Origin: Aulostomus chinensis | Taxonomy: Eukaryota > Chordata > Actinopteri > Syngnathiformes > Aulostomidae | DNA: 64,000 nt | Direction: 5' to 3' | Assembly (NCBI GenBank): GCA_037954235.1 | Contig: JBBMOA010000018.1 | Span: forward strand, 10,267,501 to 10,331,500 | Shown here: positions 48,280 through 62,666 of the stretch, one piece after another | How positions within the stretch are numbered: position 1 is the first letter of the stretch | Layout of the letters: every line of letters begins with the position of its first letter | Position numbers and translations under genes: made by a program | The notes under the pieces: generated by a model | Seen by the model: the letters and a program-made list of their open reading frames with translations, nothing else | The model's database searches: none | What the model was told of the DNA's origin: nothing

Positions 48280-48942
48280 TGAAGCGCATAATGATTTTAG
48301 CTGTTGAGACAATAGTTTATGTTGCCTGAAGGTGAAGCTCAGGGTAGTTTATTGAAGAGGAGCTCAACCGAGAGAATCCACGCGATATTCCATGTGCAGT
48401 GGAAATTACCATTCCTGCTTATTTTCCTCTGACATGACAGCCCAAAGATGTTCAACAGGGATGACACTTCCCATGGTGTATCTTGTCCCTGAGTTATCCC
48501 AAGAGGAGCGTGGGTGTATGTGGGTTTTTTTTTATGACCTACACCCCCCTCCTTTTCTCTTTCTGTCTTTCTTCCCTCTCATCTTCACAGCATATGTTCT
48601 GAATAAAACTTGCGGTGTGCTCAGTCTTCCACATTGTCTACTTTTTGATCCTTGATTCTCATAAATCATCTCCTTAATTTGCCTGTGAATTAGATGGTGC
48701 GGGACATGCAGACATTTAGGACAAGGCTCAGGGGCGGCGAGAGAACACAGAGCCCACCCCTTGACTTTACGGGAAATGGGAGGCTGCTCCACAAAAGCAA
48801 GACCATTTAGAGGACTAGTCTGGGCTGTCGGGACTGTGGCTCACGACGCTAAGCTGAATGCGGTGGATTGTTTGTATTTACAAACGATTAAAACTCAAAT
48901 TTACACTGTTCAGTATCCTTCCTTTTTAGTGTTTTAGTGCAT

Positions 48943-48944
<2 letters not shown>

Positions 48945-48975
<31 letters not shown>
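48945..48975. repeat. (AC)n microsatellite
   Basis: An uninterrupted AC run of about 15 units. Confidence 0.95.
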
Positions 48976-48979
<4 letters not shown>

Positions 48980-51269
48980 GTACAACAGTGTGTGTGGGAA
49001 AACACTACAGCACACAATGAAATCTGAATCTTTTGTATACAATTCATATATTACTGGATAATTTACAAGCTATTAAAATGATTATTGGTCAAGTAGATCA
49101 AATTCTCCAATTAGTCCACCGGCCAAGACTTTCAATGTTTATGAGCACTTAGTCTGTCTGTCTCCAGCCTGTCTGTAACCTCTAATAGAAATGCAACACT
49201 GAGAAACACATTAGCACACCTGCTGCTAACTTTATGAAGCGTCTAGGCGTTTTGTGATTATCTGGATGAGTGTTGTAATATATTATAAGAAGTTACGGCT
49301 CTGAAATTATTTCTATAGGTTGATGTGGGTAAATTTACTGTATATTTGAAGACTAGTAAGCATTTAACTGCAATTAATTCCCTCTTAAGAATACATACGT
49401 TTTTTTCATAGTATACGGTTTCTATAATACAGATTAGCAGTTAATACATTTGTTTATGGGTGAGAAGGAAGAAGGAGCTGCAGATAGATAATGTATCCCC
49501 ATCCCCCGCCATAACTTTTCATGCTGTCTTGAGTTAAAGCATATGCTGATACAACTGCAACATTATCCAGAGATTAGCACCATGCACAGGCACAGAGAGC
49601 GACAGCGCAGAGCCTCTGATCTGTTGTCAAAAAGGCTAAAATTGAATCAGGTTACCTGAAATGTCATGGGAATGTAGCTTAGCTTTTCACTTTTTTAAGG
49701 CAGCACTGTCCTGCTTCATTCATATTCAAACACGTAATTAAAAAATGTTATGCTTTGCTTCCTTTTTTGAGGGACTTTCAATTTTGACATTTGATGCCAA
49801 GATGATAAATGACAAGAAACTGCATCTCCTCTTGTGAGATTTGTACTCGGACCTCTTTTCCACCGGCCAAAAAAAACCAACCTGCAAACACTTGCTAACA
49901 TCTGGGCTTTCACCAACAACTGGCTGTCACTCAAAGGTCAATTGACCGGGCCGCAGAAACTGGCACTTATCGGCCCTGGATCCAATTGGCATTGATGGAA
50001 ACACAAAACATGATCACTTGTGGCCCGATTACGATCTCAACAAGGACGGCAAGGAAAGCTTGCCACCTCCACTGGAAACTTCTGTGACTTTTTTGCCATT
50101 TGGGACAAAAATTCAACCTCTGCTGTGCAACAGATTCATCTGCAGTGATCTAACGTTCAGCTCCAACTCGTAGTCTGTTCACAGCGGGAGGAGGATCAAT
50201 CTGCTTTTAGTTAGGAAGAAACTTGTACGCATGTACGTGCAGTGGGAAAAGCGTATACGAGCCAAATGGTTAAGACAATACTAAAAAGCCTGCATCTCTT
50301 CTTCTTGCATTTTATATTTACATGAGCTAAGAGATCAAAAAGCATCCACATGAGATGCAATGCAGATCATCTTGATACAGTATGTTGCAACTCTGCATTT
50401 TGTTTTTACATCCTGAAGTCTTTTGATCTTTGCAAGGTGGCTTTTTTCTTAAAAAATCATTTGTGACTTTGTACTTCAGTCCACTGTTGTTGGGTTTGCG
50501 TGCTGCCTGTACAGGAGTTACACTGTCAATGGTCGCACCGGCATCTCGTGCCCCAGGCAGAGAAAGAAGGAAGCACTTGTTACAGTAACTGTTTCCACTC
50601 GTTGTTGCTGCAGGCTGTGTCCTGTTGTCCACTTCACTATTTCTAATTGTTTATCTAACTGCTGCAGACATGCACAGCGACAAAGTGTGTGCGTGTGTGT
50701 GGGGGGGTGGGGGTGGGGCTTTTACAAAAAAAATCAAAATCTCATTTGCATTGTGTATCTACTAAAGCAGCAGTTTGTGTTGAGTTTATTGGGTTGTTGT
50801 GGAGAGTTTTAGTCTGCTTCACTACATGATGGTGCACTGCTGCAGGTCATAAGGCGTGGGTGTCCATGGTTACAAAGGTCACTTCCTGTTCCTTTTAAAG
50901 AGGTGGAGGGCTAGCTGGGGAGAAAAGAGTGCACGGATGTACAATAAAGGACATAAAGAATCTTTTCATTGGAACACAAAATGACCTTTTCATTCACAGA
51001 GGAATTTCACTTTCTTTAGAAGTTGCCTGCTTTGGAAGTGTAGCCTCCTCCTCCACCTTCTCAGTGTAGTCACACTGATCTTGACGTGTTTGATTGCTCA
51101 GTATTTCTGTTGAGACAACTAACAGAAAATTTAAACCAGTTCGAATCACAGGGCTTCTCTCCCCTGATGCTTTGAGTGTTAACTGACTGGGTACTTGATC
51201 TCTGACCGTGTCGGTGAAAGTAATATCTGCTGAAGACGCTCAGATCTGGATTTGACCCACCACTGTCCG

Positions 51270-51272
<3 letters not shown>

Positions 51273-51315
<43 letters not shown>

Positions 51316-51329
51316 GTGTGTGTGTGTGT
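51273..51329. repeat. (TG)n microsatellite
   Basis: A TG run with a single CG interruption. Confidence 0.95.
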
Positions 51330-51704
51330 CTATCCGGTGAAATTACTCCACTCAAAATACAGCTCGAGGGATGGGAACCCACCAAAATCAGAGCTCATCC
51401 ATTTAAGTTGTAAATGGTAATAAACTGTTCTAAACAAAAAGAATGTGTAAAACTTTCACTATTTTCACATTATTTTTAATGGTCCTCCAGCGAAATGGCA
51501 GAGTTGAAGAGTATGCATACTGTATCTGCCAAAATAGTAAAGTATGCAAGAACTGGACTCTACCCTAGTAGACGTATCCCACAATACATTGCAGTAGCAG
51601 CTATGAGTAAACGACAGCATGCCTCTGTGTGAAGTTGACACTGGTTACCCTGGTAACCTGCCCCGAGCTGGCAAGGAAGTTTAATGTTATCATATTATTG
51701 AGTA

Positions 51705-52081
51705 GGCGGCACGGTTGTGCAGTGGTCAGCACTGTCGCCTCCCAGCAAGAAGGTTCCAGGTTTGAGTCCCAGCTCAGGCACAGGATCTTTCTGTGTGGAG
51801 TCTGCATGTCCACCCTGTTCCTGTGTGGGTTCTCTCTGGTACTCCAGCTTCCTCCCACAGTCCAAAGACATCAAGAGGGGACGAGGCTGATTGATACTCT
51901 AAATTGACTGTAGGTGTGACTGTGAGTGTGAATGGTTGTCTGTTTCTATGTGTTGGCCCTGTGATGGACTGGTGACCTGTCCAGGGTGAACCCTGCCTCT
52001 CACCTGAAAGCCACTGGGATAGCGTCCAGCCCTCCGCGACCCTTAACAGGAATAAGTGGAAGACAATGGATGGATGGATTG
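51705..52081 (+). mobile_element. tRNA-headed SINE-like repeat, full copy with perfect 13-bp target duplication
   Basis: The head is GGCGGCACGGTTGTGCAGTGG, the B-like box is AGGTTTGAGTCCCAGC, and the tail is CAATGGATGGATGGATTG. ATATTATTGAGTA at 51692-51704 is repeated exactly at 52082-52094. With the intact body, this is the best-preserved insertion of the family in the window. Open frames at 51601-51907 arise from the repeat. Confidence 0.95.
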
Positions 52082-52094
52082 ATATTATTGAGTA

Positions 52095-55000
52095 TGTGTT
52101 TTCTCATTCTGCAAACTAAGCAATTAGCATCACCATGGTAATGTCCAACTGCAGTTTTAGCCTCCCAGCTGATTCGTGATAGCATTTAAGCACATCGTTT
52201 CATCATGTCTTACGCTCAGGTGATGAACTTTAGGGACAGGTCTACCCCATGTATGACAATACTGCTGTTCTCATGTGTCATGTACTAATACGCAGCAACA
52301 CAGATATGTCAATCAAACCCCAGGTCATTATATGTTCATTTATTTCTCAGGAAATATTACGAGGACCTTGAGGGAGCCATACACTCTCGTCCCTCCTAGT
52401 TACTAAATGTTTCAGTCCAGCTAGTCTGCTTACTTTAGCTAAATTAATGGAGTATTCTAAGTACCCCTGCCGTCTTCCACCTACCGCTTGTGTCTACTAA
52501 TGGCAGCCCCTGGGACAGCTTTGGCGCAATATAATATAGAATGTAAATCTAGTGTGCTACGGGGTCCCTCACCCTTTCAAGATTATGGGGAGGAAAAAAA
52601 AGTTTTTTATGGAATTTGTCAAAAAAATATGTAATTATTGTTTTATTTTATTGAGTTTTACCTTTTTTTTCCCCTCTGCAGCTCCGAGCAACAGCAAAAA
52701 TCTTTTGGAAAAGCAGGCAAGTAGATGTTGTGTGTTGTCGCTATCTACGCAGTATTTCAGCAGCTCGTAAGTTCACACGACTCCACGTTTCAGGATAAAT
52801 TTGTACCATATTTAATTAGAACCAATGACCACCCCCTCCTCACAGCCTGCTTCATGGCTGCATTTATGGCCTCAAGCTCAGGTACATATATTTATGATGG
52901 CAGTAAAGTGGGCTGCTGTAGTTAATCTTCTAACAACGTCTCTTTTCCTCTGCCACCAGTGAGTCTGGGTTCAGGCCACAGGGACTGATTGCTGGAGACA
53001 GAACGGGGAGAACGGCGTCTTGTTTTGGGGATGCAAATTCGACGGATTAAACTTAATTGTGTTTGTGGCTGTGCGTATGAAACGGAGCCTTGCTTTCACT
53101 GTGTAGTGTGAAGTGCAAAATTACATGAATGTGACATGGCATATTCCAGAAGGGTGAGATCTATGGCAAGTGAGAGTGCCAGGGGGGGAAATTTACTAAT
53201 GAGAAACAAATGGGCAACACATCTCGGCTCTTGTCACTTTCTATCTGTGAGGCAGCTTGTCGCTTTTTCTTTTTTTTTTCTCCAGGCGATTATTTTCAAA
53301 GATGAGTTGCAGACCCATTTACTGTAAACAGCTTATTGAAATAACACTGCCTGATCAAACCTCGCAACCTAAATGCCGTGCCCAGGTGCGAGTGCACAGT
53401 TATTTCAATGTGTGTGTCTGGCAAAGCACAACTCCATAATCTGCTACTGTACGTACACTTAAAGCTACAGTGCACCAGCCATACTTACTGTTGCACCCCA
53501 AACAGAACAGTTACCGCCCTTTTCCTCTTCTGTCTCCACTGTCCATCTTCCCTCCTCCTTCCTCTGTCCTCTCCTGGATGCAGTTGTATTTGTGCGCCTT
53601 GGGAAGATTACAAAGAGGTGCTTTGTAAGGGGATGCAGCTGCTGAAATCTGACTAGATCCAGCTGAAGAGAGAAGGGAGCAGGTGGGTCAACAACGCCAC
53701 CCTGCCGTTCCCAGAATATCAGGCTGCAGAGCAGTGCCTCCTTTACCCCACCCCTCCCCACGCAGGCTCCCTCACACATACACGCATCCTCAGCGCACCC
53801 CAACACAGCGCACACATAAACAAACATCAACACACTAGTACCCACCGAACAGCAATAAACATATGTCAGAGGATTGCCTCAGAGGGGAATACTGCCCACT
53901 CAAACAACTGTGCATCACTGGAGTCCTTCATATGAGAAGGAGGATATTGGCGCAAAGCAAGAAAACCAGCAGGAAAATAAAAGGACAAAAACACACCAAC
54001 ATAGCCTGAGTGCTGACATTTTAATAATGATCAAAAGAGCAATCAAATCGTCGCAGAAAGCGAAAAAAGGTGATACGACCACAACCTTTTAACAAATGGC
54101 GGTGTCACGTTAACTGTTAAAATTACATGACAACACCACAGAGACAATAAAAACAGAACACAGCGTGTCAGCAACCTAACGCTGGAGGCGTTAATGTTTG
54201 GTAAAAGTTGATTTTAACATGACTCACTGACAGCAGCTTCTGAAAATGAAATTCCTAGTCGGAATGTAATGTTTTATAATGTGTCGAAATACTTAAGATC
54301 TGGTTATGTCCAGTTGCAAAAAAAAAAAAAAAAAAAATTTGGATAAGCTTTGGAAAATATTGTGGTTAAGATTATGAAATACAGTGATATAAATGGGACT
54401 CCCAACACCTGTCTTTCATTACAAAGTTATTTTTAAGAACAAAAGACACAATTAAATTATTGTCAGTTAAGTTAAGGTTGCAATACTACAACACTAATCT
54501 CCCGTGTTTTGTTGGTACTAACCAGCACCCGAGTCTGCCTCCTGATGTGGACTTTCTCCTGTGTTCACGACAGTATCCAGCAATTTGTCTATCTTCCATT
54601 AAAAATCCCCCTTATGATACATCTGTACTTCTGCTAGTTTGATGATTCTATATTTTAGTATTGTGATTTATATTTTTGCGTTGAATTGAAACGATACTGC
54701 ATGGCCTTCATGCAGCTCAATGGTAACCTCTGCTCTGAGCTCTCTTCATTATTTTTATTTGAGTAACATTTTTTGCTAAAAACAATTCTCAGTCACAGCC
54801 ACCGTTTAAAAAAAAAAATTACGCTCTCAAATACGTTGTATTAGAAGCCAGTAGTATAAATCCAGCCATCAGTATAAATCAGCCTTAACATTGACATAAG
54901 TGGTAACACAACAGTGTTGAGACGACAGTCACCTTAGAATGGATGATAACACAACAATTTCGGATTTATGCATTAATATTAAATAGATTACCCCCATCTG

Positions 55001-57659
55001 GGTTTGTCGGGCTCAAAAAAAAGAAGGGTGAAGAGAAGCGAGTAATGAGGCCATGGAGGAAGTCATGTAGGCGAATATGTGAAAGACAGCAGCGATGTCA
55101 CAACATCCTCTCTGCAGGAGACATGGCGCCGGATCACGGTGTCACAAGATATACTGATTTAGATTATATTTTACTCACGATGGGAGTCTGTAAACAGACT
55201 GAAAAAGTATTGAAGTTGAAAAATGAAACACAATGTTCTTTTTATCATCTCCATCTCCACCCTAATCAGCCCCAGGTCTAGACGTGCGCGTTCTCTATGA
55301 ATACACCACCCAAAATATGGATGAAATTTTAGATTATTTTGCATAGTATGTTCTCTATTGACCATCATGTGCTATAAACACACTTTTTTGATAATCATAA
55401 AAGCAATATGCTAATGGTATGTGAAGGAGTACTCGTGGGCTTCTTCATCTTAGCTTCAATAAAACATGCTTCTTTTACTCTGTATCTTTAATGAGAGTTT
55501 TGACGTACATCGCTCCCTCCCCCGCGCCCCGGTGCCCCCCGTCCCCCCTTCATGTGTGCGATAATTCCTCCACATTGATAATAAGACCTTCTGTCCTACG
55601 CTGAAAATGCTTGAATGTCATATTATACGCATTATCTGCCCCGCAGGGTTGTAGTTTGAAAGAGCCCACTGTTTGGCACACTTAGTATTCCTTCCTTGAA
55701 GCACTCTCAGACATCCCTATCGCTGGTAAGACGCCCTGCGAGCGAGCACACTGACCGACAATCACTGACTCATAACGTTTGTTTTCCTTTCCTAAGCAGC
55801 AACCAGTGTTTTGCCATCATCATCCGCTTCGACTTTCATGGCTATGTGGTGTACAGCTATGCATCGTTTTCTCTTTTTCTTTCTCCAAAGTCAAACTTCA
55901 TCTCCGTCTCGACTTTTTATTGGTCTTTTGATATCCTTTCTTTTGCATCATCCAGCTGATTCTTCATGTGTCAATCCAAGCAAAACAAAAATGGCCATAT
56001 GTCATCGGATTCATCCAGCTGTAATTTTTTCCACCATTTCTGAATGACTTCAGTTCGTTTTAAGGGCCAGTGGTCTTCCATTCATGTGGCTACATCTTTG
56101 TGTTGAGCTCAGTGACGTGATATGGGCTCCCCATCACCCCAGCAGAGCTTCTTTCAGGCTTGAGGGGAGAGGAGGGGAGACATGACTCCCATAATTCATG
56201 TGGTGCTCAAGGTTATTATTCATTTTCTTATCTAGCAGCCTTGTTCATCTGATCTAAACACCACACTGTGGGTCATTCTGGGTTCCTCACTTACTCCGAT
56301 TGCAGTTTGTGTGGAAAAGTGAGAGAGATCATCACCAGGAAGTGCAGACTTCCAGTCATCTGAAGCTCCATTGCTCCACATGTTTGTGGGAAGCTGCGAG
56401 AGCGTGTCACTGGTCAAAATCAAATCACCAAACATTTCATCAACTCCACGCTCATTCATGCATGTGTGGAAGCTGACTGGTTTCCTCTTCTTTCTTTCTT
56501 TTTTTTCTTGTGGACAATTAATCTACCATCAAAGTCATTTAAATTCATTTAAATCAATTCATTTGTCATGTTAAATTTGTCTAAGGCTTAGAATCTAACC
56601 CACATTTTTGACACTTGACAAAATAAATCCAGATGTTTTCAATGTGGCACTGATTAGATTATTTTTCTTGGTGCTGTGTCATCTTAACCAACTCTGGGTG
56701 ACTCCTAAGGATGCGCCACCACTCACCTGTGCACCATCTTGACTTCGAGAGTAATGGGCTCCACATTGCCTGTGTGATTGCTGCCATTCTCACATCTGCT
56801 TCCTGGAACAGCGGCGGGGAAGTCTCCAAAGAGCTCCCAGCAGAGTGTGGGGCATGTGTGCTCTCACATGAGGCGAAAGTTTAAGACGAGGGCTTGCCGG
56901 CGTCGTTTATTTTTCAAAGGGTAGAGCCGAGGATGTGTTGAGAGGTTGAGGAGTTGAGAGAGCTCTCTGCACTCTGGTTTGGGTTTCACCTCCCTGGAAC
57001 ACAGCAGGGGGGGTTGGGGTTAGGAGCCAGGGCAGGGGGGGAAGTCCATAAGGATTTTGTGTTTAGACAACAAAACAAACAAGACATAATACTTTGCGTG
57101 TGTGTGTGTGTCTCTGCATGTTTGTATGAGAGGAAAAAGACGCAAAATATGTCCAAAACGTAACTCCCGATCACATTAACAGGAAGTAATTGTAATTTGT
57201 AATATTCTTGTTCATCCTTTTTTGCAATGCATAAGAATCACGTGAGTTAAAAGGCAACATTCAAACTGAACTGCAGCAGAACAGGGAAGTAAAGCATCCA
57301 TGTCAGTGCCAAATACTTGTCATATCCGCACCCTTCATTTCCCTATTTGACAGCAGCCACAGCAACATGTGTCATGATGGGCAACGCTCCAAGCGAGACG
57401 CTTTGCATTGAAATAGAACTCGTCCATATGAGAAATGTACAGAACTTATTTGGATATTCAAAGCTACCACTCTCGCTTTTCTGGCCTGCATCATCATACA
57501 CATGAATTCCACATGTCACAGCAAAGTGGGGAAGTGTTGAATGCAAAATAAGATGCAAAATGGAAAATTTGCATCTACAGTATTGTTTCTTCTAAGTTAG
57601 GGACATCAGGACACTATGTAACTTGATATTTAATGTGTTTTTCAGAAAAAATGTTCTTG
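52095..57659. other. Non-coding sequence
   Basis: I see no recognised gene and no dispersed element. There is a poly-A run at about 54319-54338, a C-rich stretch at about 55515-55550 and a short GT run at about 57099-57112. Open frames at 53465-53845 and 54943-55281 have no family signature. Confidence 0.5.
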
Positions 57660-58503
57660 AAGGGGTAGTTCACCCCCCAAAAATGAAAATTTGGTCTTTA
57701 TCTATTCATTCTCTTGCTGATTGAAGGTCAGGGGAAGTTTTTTTAGTCCACAGAAAAACTGCTGGAGTTTCACAGGAAAAGGAGTTTGGGGAATCCTCCA
57801 AATAATGAATTGCGAAAAGCAATGATTATTGAAGTTTAAATGCAGTTTCTAGAAGTTAAAAAAAAAGTTAGGCTCTAAACCAGCTTTACCACGGACACGA
57901 CTTCAGCCTCAAGTTTCTGCATCTTCAATCTGATGTTTATAGTCTTCATCGACCTCTGTTTTCTTGCAATGCCACTTGTTAGCCGCCACCTCTTTTAATA
58001 TACATGAAAAGTTCAACGCTACAATGCAGAATAACTTGCTCACTCATTCACTCTCTCATCCTATCCTTGTTTGGAGCCAGAGGCGATGGCAAGGCATCTC
58101 CACTGACTATCTGCTGTTGTTCTGCAGGCAGTTCGAGAGTTAGCCCACAACGCAGAAAAAATGTGGTTGGCTTATTCTACAATGCAGAATAAGCCAACCA
58201 CATATTGTTTTAGCTCGAAGCTAATGGAGACCGACAACGAACAACAGCAAAACTGTCCAAAACGTCTGTTTACAAACTCCCAAATGCATCGTACCATATA
58301 ATCCAAGTCTTTTTTACCCTGTCAATACTTAAAAAGACTTTGATTTGAGCTCAAACCAAAACACAACGGAGCCACCTCTGCCTAGGTGGCCGTCAGCAAG
58401 TGCGTGCGACTTCAGTTGGATGCGCCAGCCGGTCTCCTTTGTGTAGGGAGAAGGGTGAGTGAGTAGTGAGCAAAATTACATTTTTTTAGTTGAAGTAACA
58501 CTT
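57660..58503. mobile_element. Non-autonomous DNA transposon-like element with imperfect terminal inverted repeats
   Basis: The left end AAGGGGTAGTTCAC..AAAAATGAAAATTT and the reverse complement of the right end AAGTGTTACTTCAAC..AAAAATGTAATTTT match at roughly three-quarters of positions over ~33 bases. Interior words (TTTACAAACTCCCAAATGCA, CTTTTTTACCCTGTCAATAC) resemble a widespread teleost repeat. No transposase frame is present, so the copy would need help in trans. No clear target duplication is seen. It holds a perfect 18-bp hairpin at 58161-58203. Confidence 0.65.
58161..58203. repeat. Perfect 18-bp inverted repeat (hairpin) inside the DNA element
   Basis: ATGTGGTTGGCTTATTCT at 58161-58178 is exactly the reverse complement of 58186-58203, with the 7-base loop ACAATGC. 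The words CTACAATGCAGAATAA also occur at about 58019, so the hairpin may have arisen by local inverted duplication. Confidence 0.92.
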
Positions 58504-61500
58504 TCATACAGAACTTTTATCCTAAAATTATCAGGAAACTTCAATGTGTGTCCAACTGAATCTTTTTTTTTAATGACATAATGCATGCATTGCATCCTTT
58601 GTACTTCCTTGTTGTCTTTAACTGAGATCATAAAACCAGGCTACAATTACTTCTACTCCTTTTTCCCAGAGATCATTTTTTACTCACAACTTCCACAGTT
58701 AGAAACGTCAAATCTACTGGACATCTACAATGCAAATTGGAAAGCAGAGAGACGACGCGTCTGGATTTTTTAAATGATTCTTATGGCTTCCTTGTATTTG
58801 CTGTATTGTGCTGCTCGCCAGACACTGAGACTGCCACAGCACTGCAGCCACTGTTTTTTCAATCAGGCTGGTTTAAACCTGGGAAGCCGGACTGTGCCAC
58901 AATGGAATTCAGGTGCCAAGAATATAATTTTCCCCTAAGTGCTTACAACTGTAAAAACCAAAGTTGATTCCCTGAGACTGAAAGTAATTACAGTGCATTT
59001 AAATTGTTGAAAAAGGCAAACCAAGCTGTATAGTTTTCGAAGAACTTGAGAAACATTATGTGGTCTGTCTAATATCGGTTATATGTGAATGTTTTAACGT
59101 ACATGTTGGTAATTTAGATTGGCGTTACGCGATTCCTCTTCAGGAAATGCCACTGGCTGTGGTCAACCCATAGTCTGTAAACTATGAAGGATAGACTACG
59201 TTTTCATATTAAAGCCAATACAAAAACAACCTGGATTTAAATGGACAGTCGTGTTTAACCTGTAACATCTGCCTCATTATCCACCCATACAGTTTGATTG
59301 ACTTCCTGCAGTATCAGTTTTTCTACCCAGTGGTTGGTTTGTCTTCATAGAGATGAACTTGGCCCAGCGAGTGTATCAGTTGTGTTAGAGCAGCAGGAGC
59401 TTCAACTGGCTTTGTGAGTGCGTGACGGTGCACCTGTCACAGAGGAAGGCCAGGCTAATCACTGTAAGCTGGCAGCAGAGTGAACATGTGTGCTGGGGAG
59501 ACCCTCCGGCCAGGAGGGGAAGAAGGGGTGGGCTTGCCTGACCTAAATTGTGTCAATAAAAAAAAAGGAGGATGTGTGTGGAGAATTCCTCCATCCATTC
59601 CCTCACCGTCCCATCCGCTCCTCGGGACTTCCCCTTTCTCTCACACACACCTCTCATCGTCGGACATCAAAACAGTTTCCTCTGTTTGTGTTGTTAAATC
59701 ATCCGGATATATCGACAGAATGATCGCATCCTTGCTCACATTTGCTGACTCATCTCTTCTGTGGAACCCGCCTTCTTGGGAATATCTAGCCTGCCATTGG
59801 CTCCCTGAAGTCTAATAGAGTAGAGATGATTCCTCCGCTCTCATTCTCCCTCTGATGAGTCATTCTCAGGGAAAAGCAAATCAGCGCTCCACTGAGATTC
59901 TAGAGAACACACTCTCCAGTTCTGTTGACGAAGGGTGAGGTTCTTCTTCTCACTTCTTGAAGCGGGACCACACAGCGTGTGAAAATCTGGTCCACAGACA
60001 CACCTCAATTTCCATGTGCGATGAAACATACTGTACATGCACACTTGCGGGTGTTTCCCAACAACAAATTACTTCACACCATAGTTGAAAGATGTAAAAT
60101 TGTCCTCTCTCTGTGTATTGAAAGCGCTTAGGTTTAGTTGTGTTTGTGCATAACTCCAACCAGCTATGTTTGAATTTAATTGGCGGTGGTGCAGCATAAA
60201 CAACTGAAAGCAAACAGTGTGCTTAGTCTGCCAAGCCGTGTGAAAGTTTTCAATTAAAACAATATATTGCAGCATTTTACCGTCAACTAAACCCTTCTCC
60301 CGTGATACAGCAAGCGGTTCCTCTTTCATTTCTCCTCCAAGCTCCCAAAATCTTTCCCTGCACTGTGTAATCAAGCTGAGTGAGCATTAAACTCCCGCTA
60401 GCTTGAAGTGCCACTTTTAGGTACTAGAGGTTGTTGCAGAATTCTGACCACAAAAGCTAGAGGGGGAGAATGTGGGAAACTAAGAAGAGAAGACAAGAAA
60501 AACATGACCCTTACCTCCTAAAAATGTTTCTCTTTCCCACTGTTATCTCAGTTATGTCATTTCCAGTCCCGTAGGAATAGTGCGGTACTCCACCAATTCC
60601 CAAATTAACAGGTGTGAAAGTAGCAGCTTTCTGTAGTAGCTATTTGCAGACGCCACTGCTGTTCAACACAACTGTACAATGCTGCTAAAATGTGGAACTT
60701 TTATACTGTTTTTTATACTAACTTGTTTGAGTTTGTAGTGTGAGGCAGGCAAAGAACAACAGTATCCAGCATAGTGTAAGTTATGAGAAGGCGACAGCTG
60801 CCAAGATTTTTTGGGGAAAAATCACGCAGAAAGATTTAATGGCGTTGACCCTTCTGATGCTTGGGAGAGATATAGATAGACAGGGTCAGACTGGGAGCAC
60901 AAGTTGTCTCTGGCAGTTTTCTTCCTGCCCAGTCTCAGCTCGGAGTTCTACATTCGCTGACGACGTCATGCACTATGTTTGTGCTGCAAAGCGTACACAA
61001 TTAGCTAAATGTTGGAAAGTGTAGGTGGCCGGACTAAAGTAAAATAAAAGGGGTTGTTCAAGTGTAAAGTGGACCAAATTTGGGTCTTTTTTTACCCAAC
61101 ATCACTGGTGGTGGTGGTCTTCCAGCCCACTAGAATTTCCAATGCCAGTCGGTTCAATAGTGTCAACAAAGTTATTGAAATTACTTGGGGGGTGAGGTAA
61201 ATATCCCACACTGCTGGCCTAACTAGAGAGAGAAGTGTTGAATGTCTTATTTCTACATTCATATGGTTTTTGATTGAATACAAATTCTCTGAATTTTTAT
61301 TTCACCACGTTTAGCCAGTGAGGCTCAGATTTGATTTTGTAAACTCCCTTTTTGTTTTTGTTACTTCAGTATTGCTAATTGCATGTGGCAGTCCCATCCA
61401 AATGCTTTGTGTTGACTCATTTGAATTGAGTACCGTGACCTCATTCCCCAAGAAGTCAAACCCTCAATTTTATGCGTAAAGGACGTTCGTTACACTAATG

Positions 61501-62666
61501 CCTCCATATTTTCCACATCTTTCATCTCCCTCAGAGTGCAGTTAACCAGCCAAAAGGACGTTTGCTTATGATGCTTTCAATTAACACCCTTGTCATCTAA
61601 AATGTGGGACCTTTTATGGACATGTAACCAAGTCAATAACCAATATTTTAAACAGATCCTCCCTAAAATTTGAACTGAGCAATAAACATGCAGAGAAATA
61701 GCTGCTGTCTACTTGTCAATGTGCTTCCACTTATATCCACCACCTCCTCCTCCTTCTTTTGTCTTCCTTCCCTCTACCTCTATCTCTTCTCTCCCTCAGG
61801 GGACAGTTTGAAGTGCCGTTTCTATGGCTTTGTTTCCTAAAATGTATTTTTTTTGTTGTTGTGTCTACAGTCTAGGCTTTGGCAAGGCCTTGATGCTGAG
61901 ATGAAACCTAATCTAACACTGCACCACACCGCAAGAGATGGATTTTTGGATCCTTTTAGTGGCTGCTTTATTCGGGTCTCTGCAGGCTCCCTTCAGAGGG
62001 CAATGGTTTTCAATTATGAGAATATGGTTCACTGGCTTCCACTACCCGCTTTGGGCTGAATGTTCATCAGATATGGCAGCGACAAGGAGGAGATGGTTAC
62101 AACTCTTCAAACTGCGTGTTGCTGCGGAACATAATGTTGTCTGTCAGATATCCGTCCCAATTTCTTCATATTTAGTGCTAACTGCTTCTCTTGGTTAAAA
62201 AGGGCAAGGTTGCCGTGACTTCTAAATTAAGAATTCTTCAGCCGTTACGACAAGATTTCACTCAAATATCCTCTGGGATTAAATGTTGTGATAATGTCTA
62301 TAGAAGGGACAAAGGTTCAACTTCACTTTGACATCATCATTTTCTGTGTAAACCAGAAATGCACAAATTGTATTTAAATGGAGGCAGCGAGTGTGTGAGA
62401 CATGAGGGCGGAGGCCTGCTGTCAGTCTGGGGAAGATTGATGAGGCTTACAGTTTGTGAAAATCAGTTAAGTCTAAGTTGGAGTTAATTTATCCGTCAAA
62501 ATCATTTTATCTGTCACAGGAAATCATTTTCTTTTTGCAGTTTTTGCTGAGTCCAAGAGAACTAATCAGGTATTCATTTCTAATATATTGTTTGCTCTCG
62601 AAGTTGATTTTTAATGACTTTTTTAAACCCTAAAGACAGCCCATAGTGTGTTAACTGATGCAATGG

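Larger units (their letters stand above)
43641..51691. other. sox8 5' flank, non-coding
   Basis: It contains microsatellites at 45148-45196, 48251-48279 and 48945-48975, and a longer one at 51273-51329. No second gene is recognised. The longest frames (44050-44425, 44619-45008 and 47530-47958) have no domain or family signature. The 47230-47680 block has unusual open frames on both strands but cannot be assigned. Confidence 0.5.

Noticed and set aside
53465..53845. 126-codon minus-strand frame
   Set aside because: It is Cys/Gly-rich because of low-complexity TG/CA sequence, with no family signature, no splice context and no promoter.
62306..62319. HNF4-like DR1 motif GGGACAAAGGTTCA
   Set aside because: A single short motif in 64 kb is expected by chance, and nothing around it adds support.
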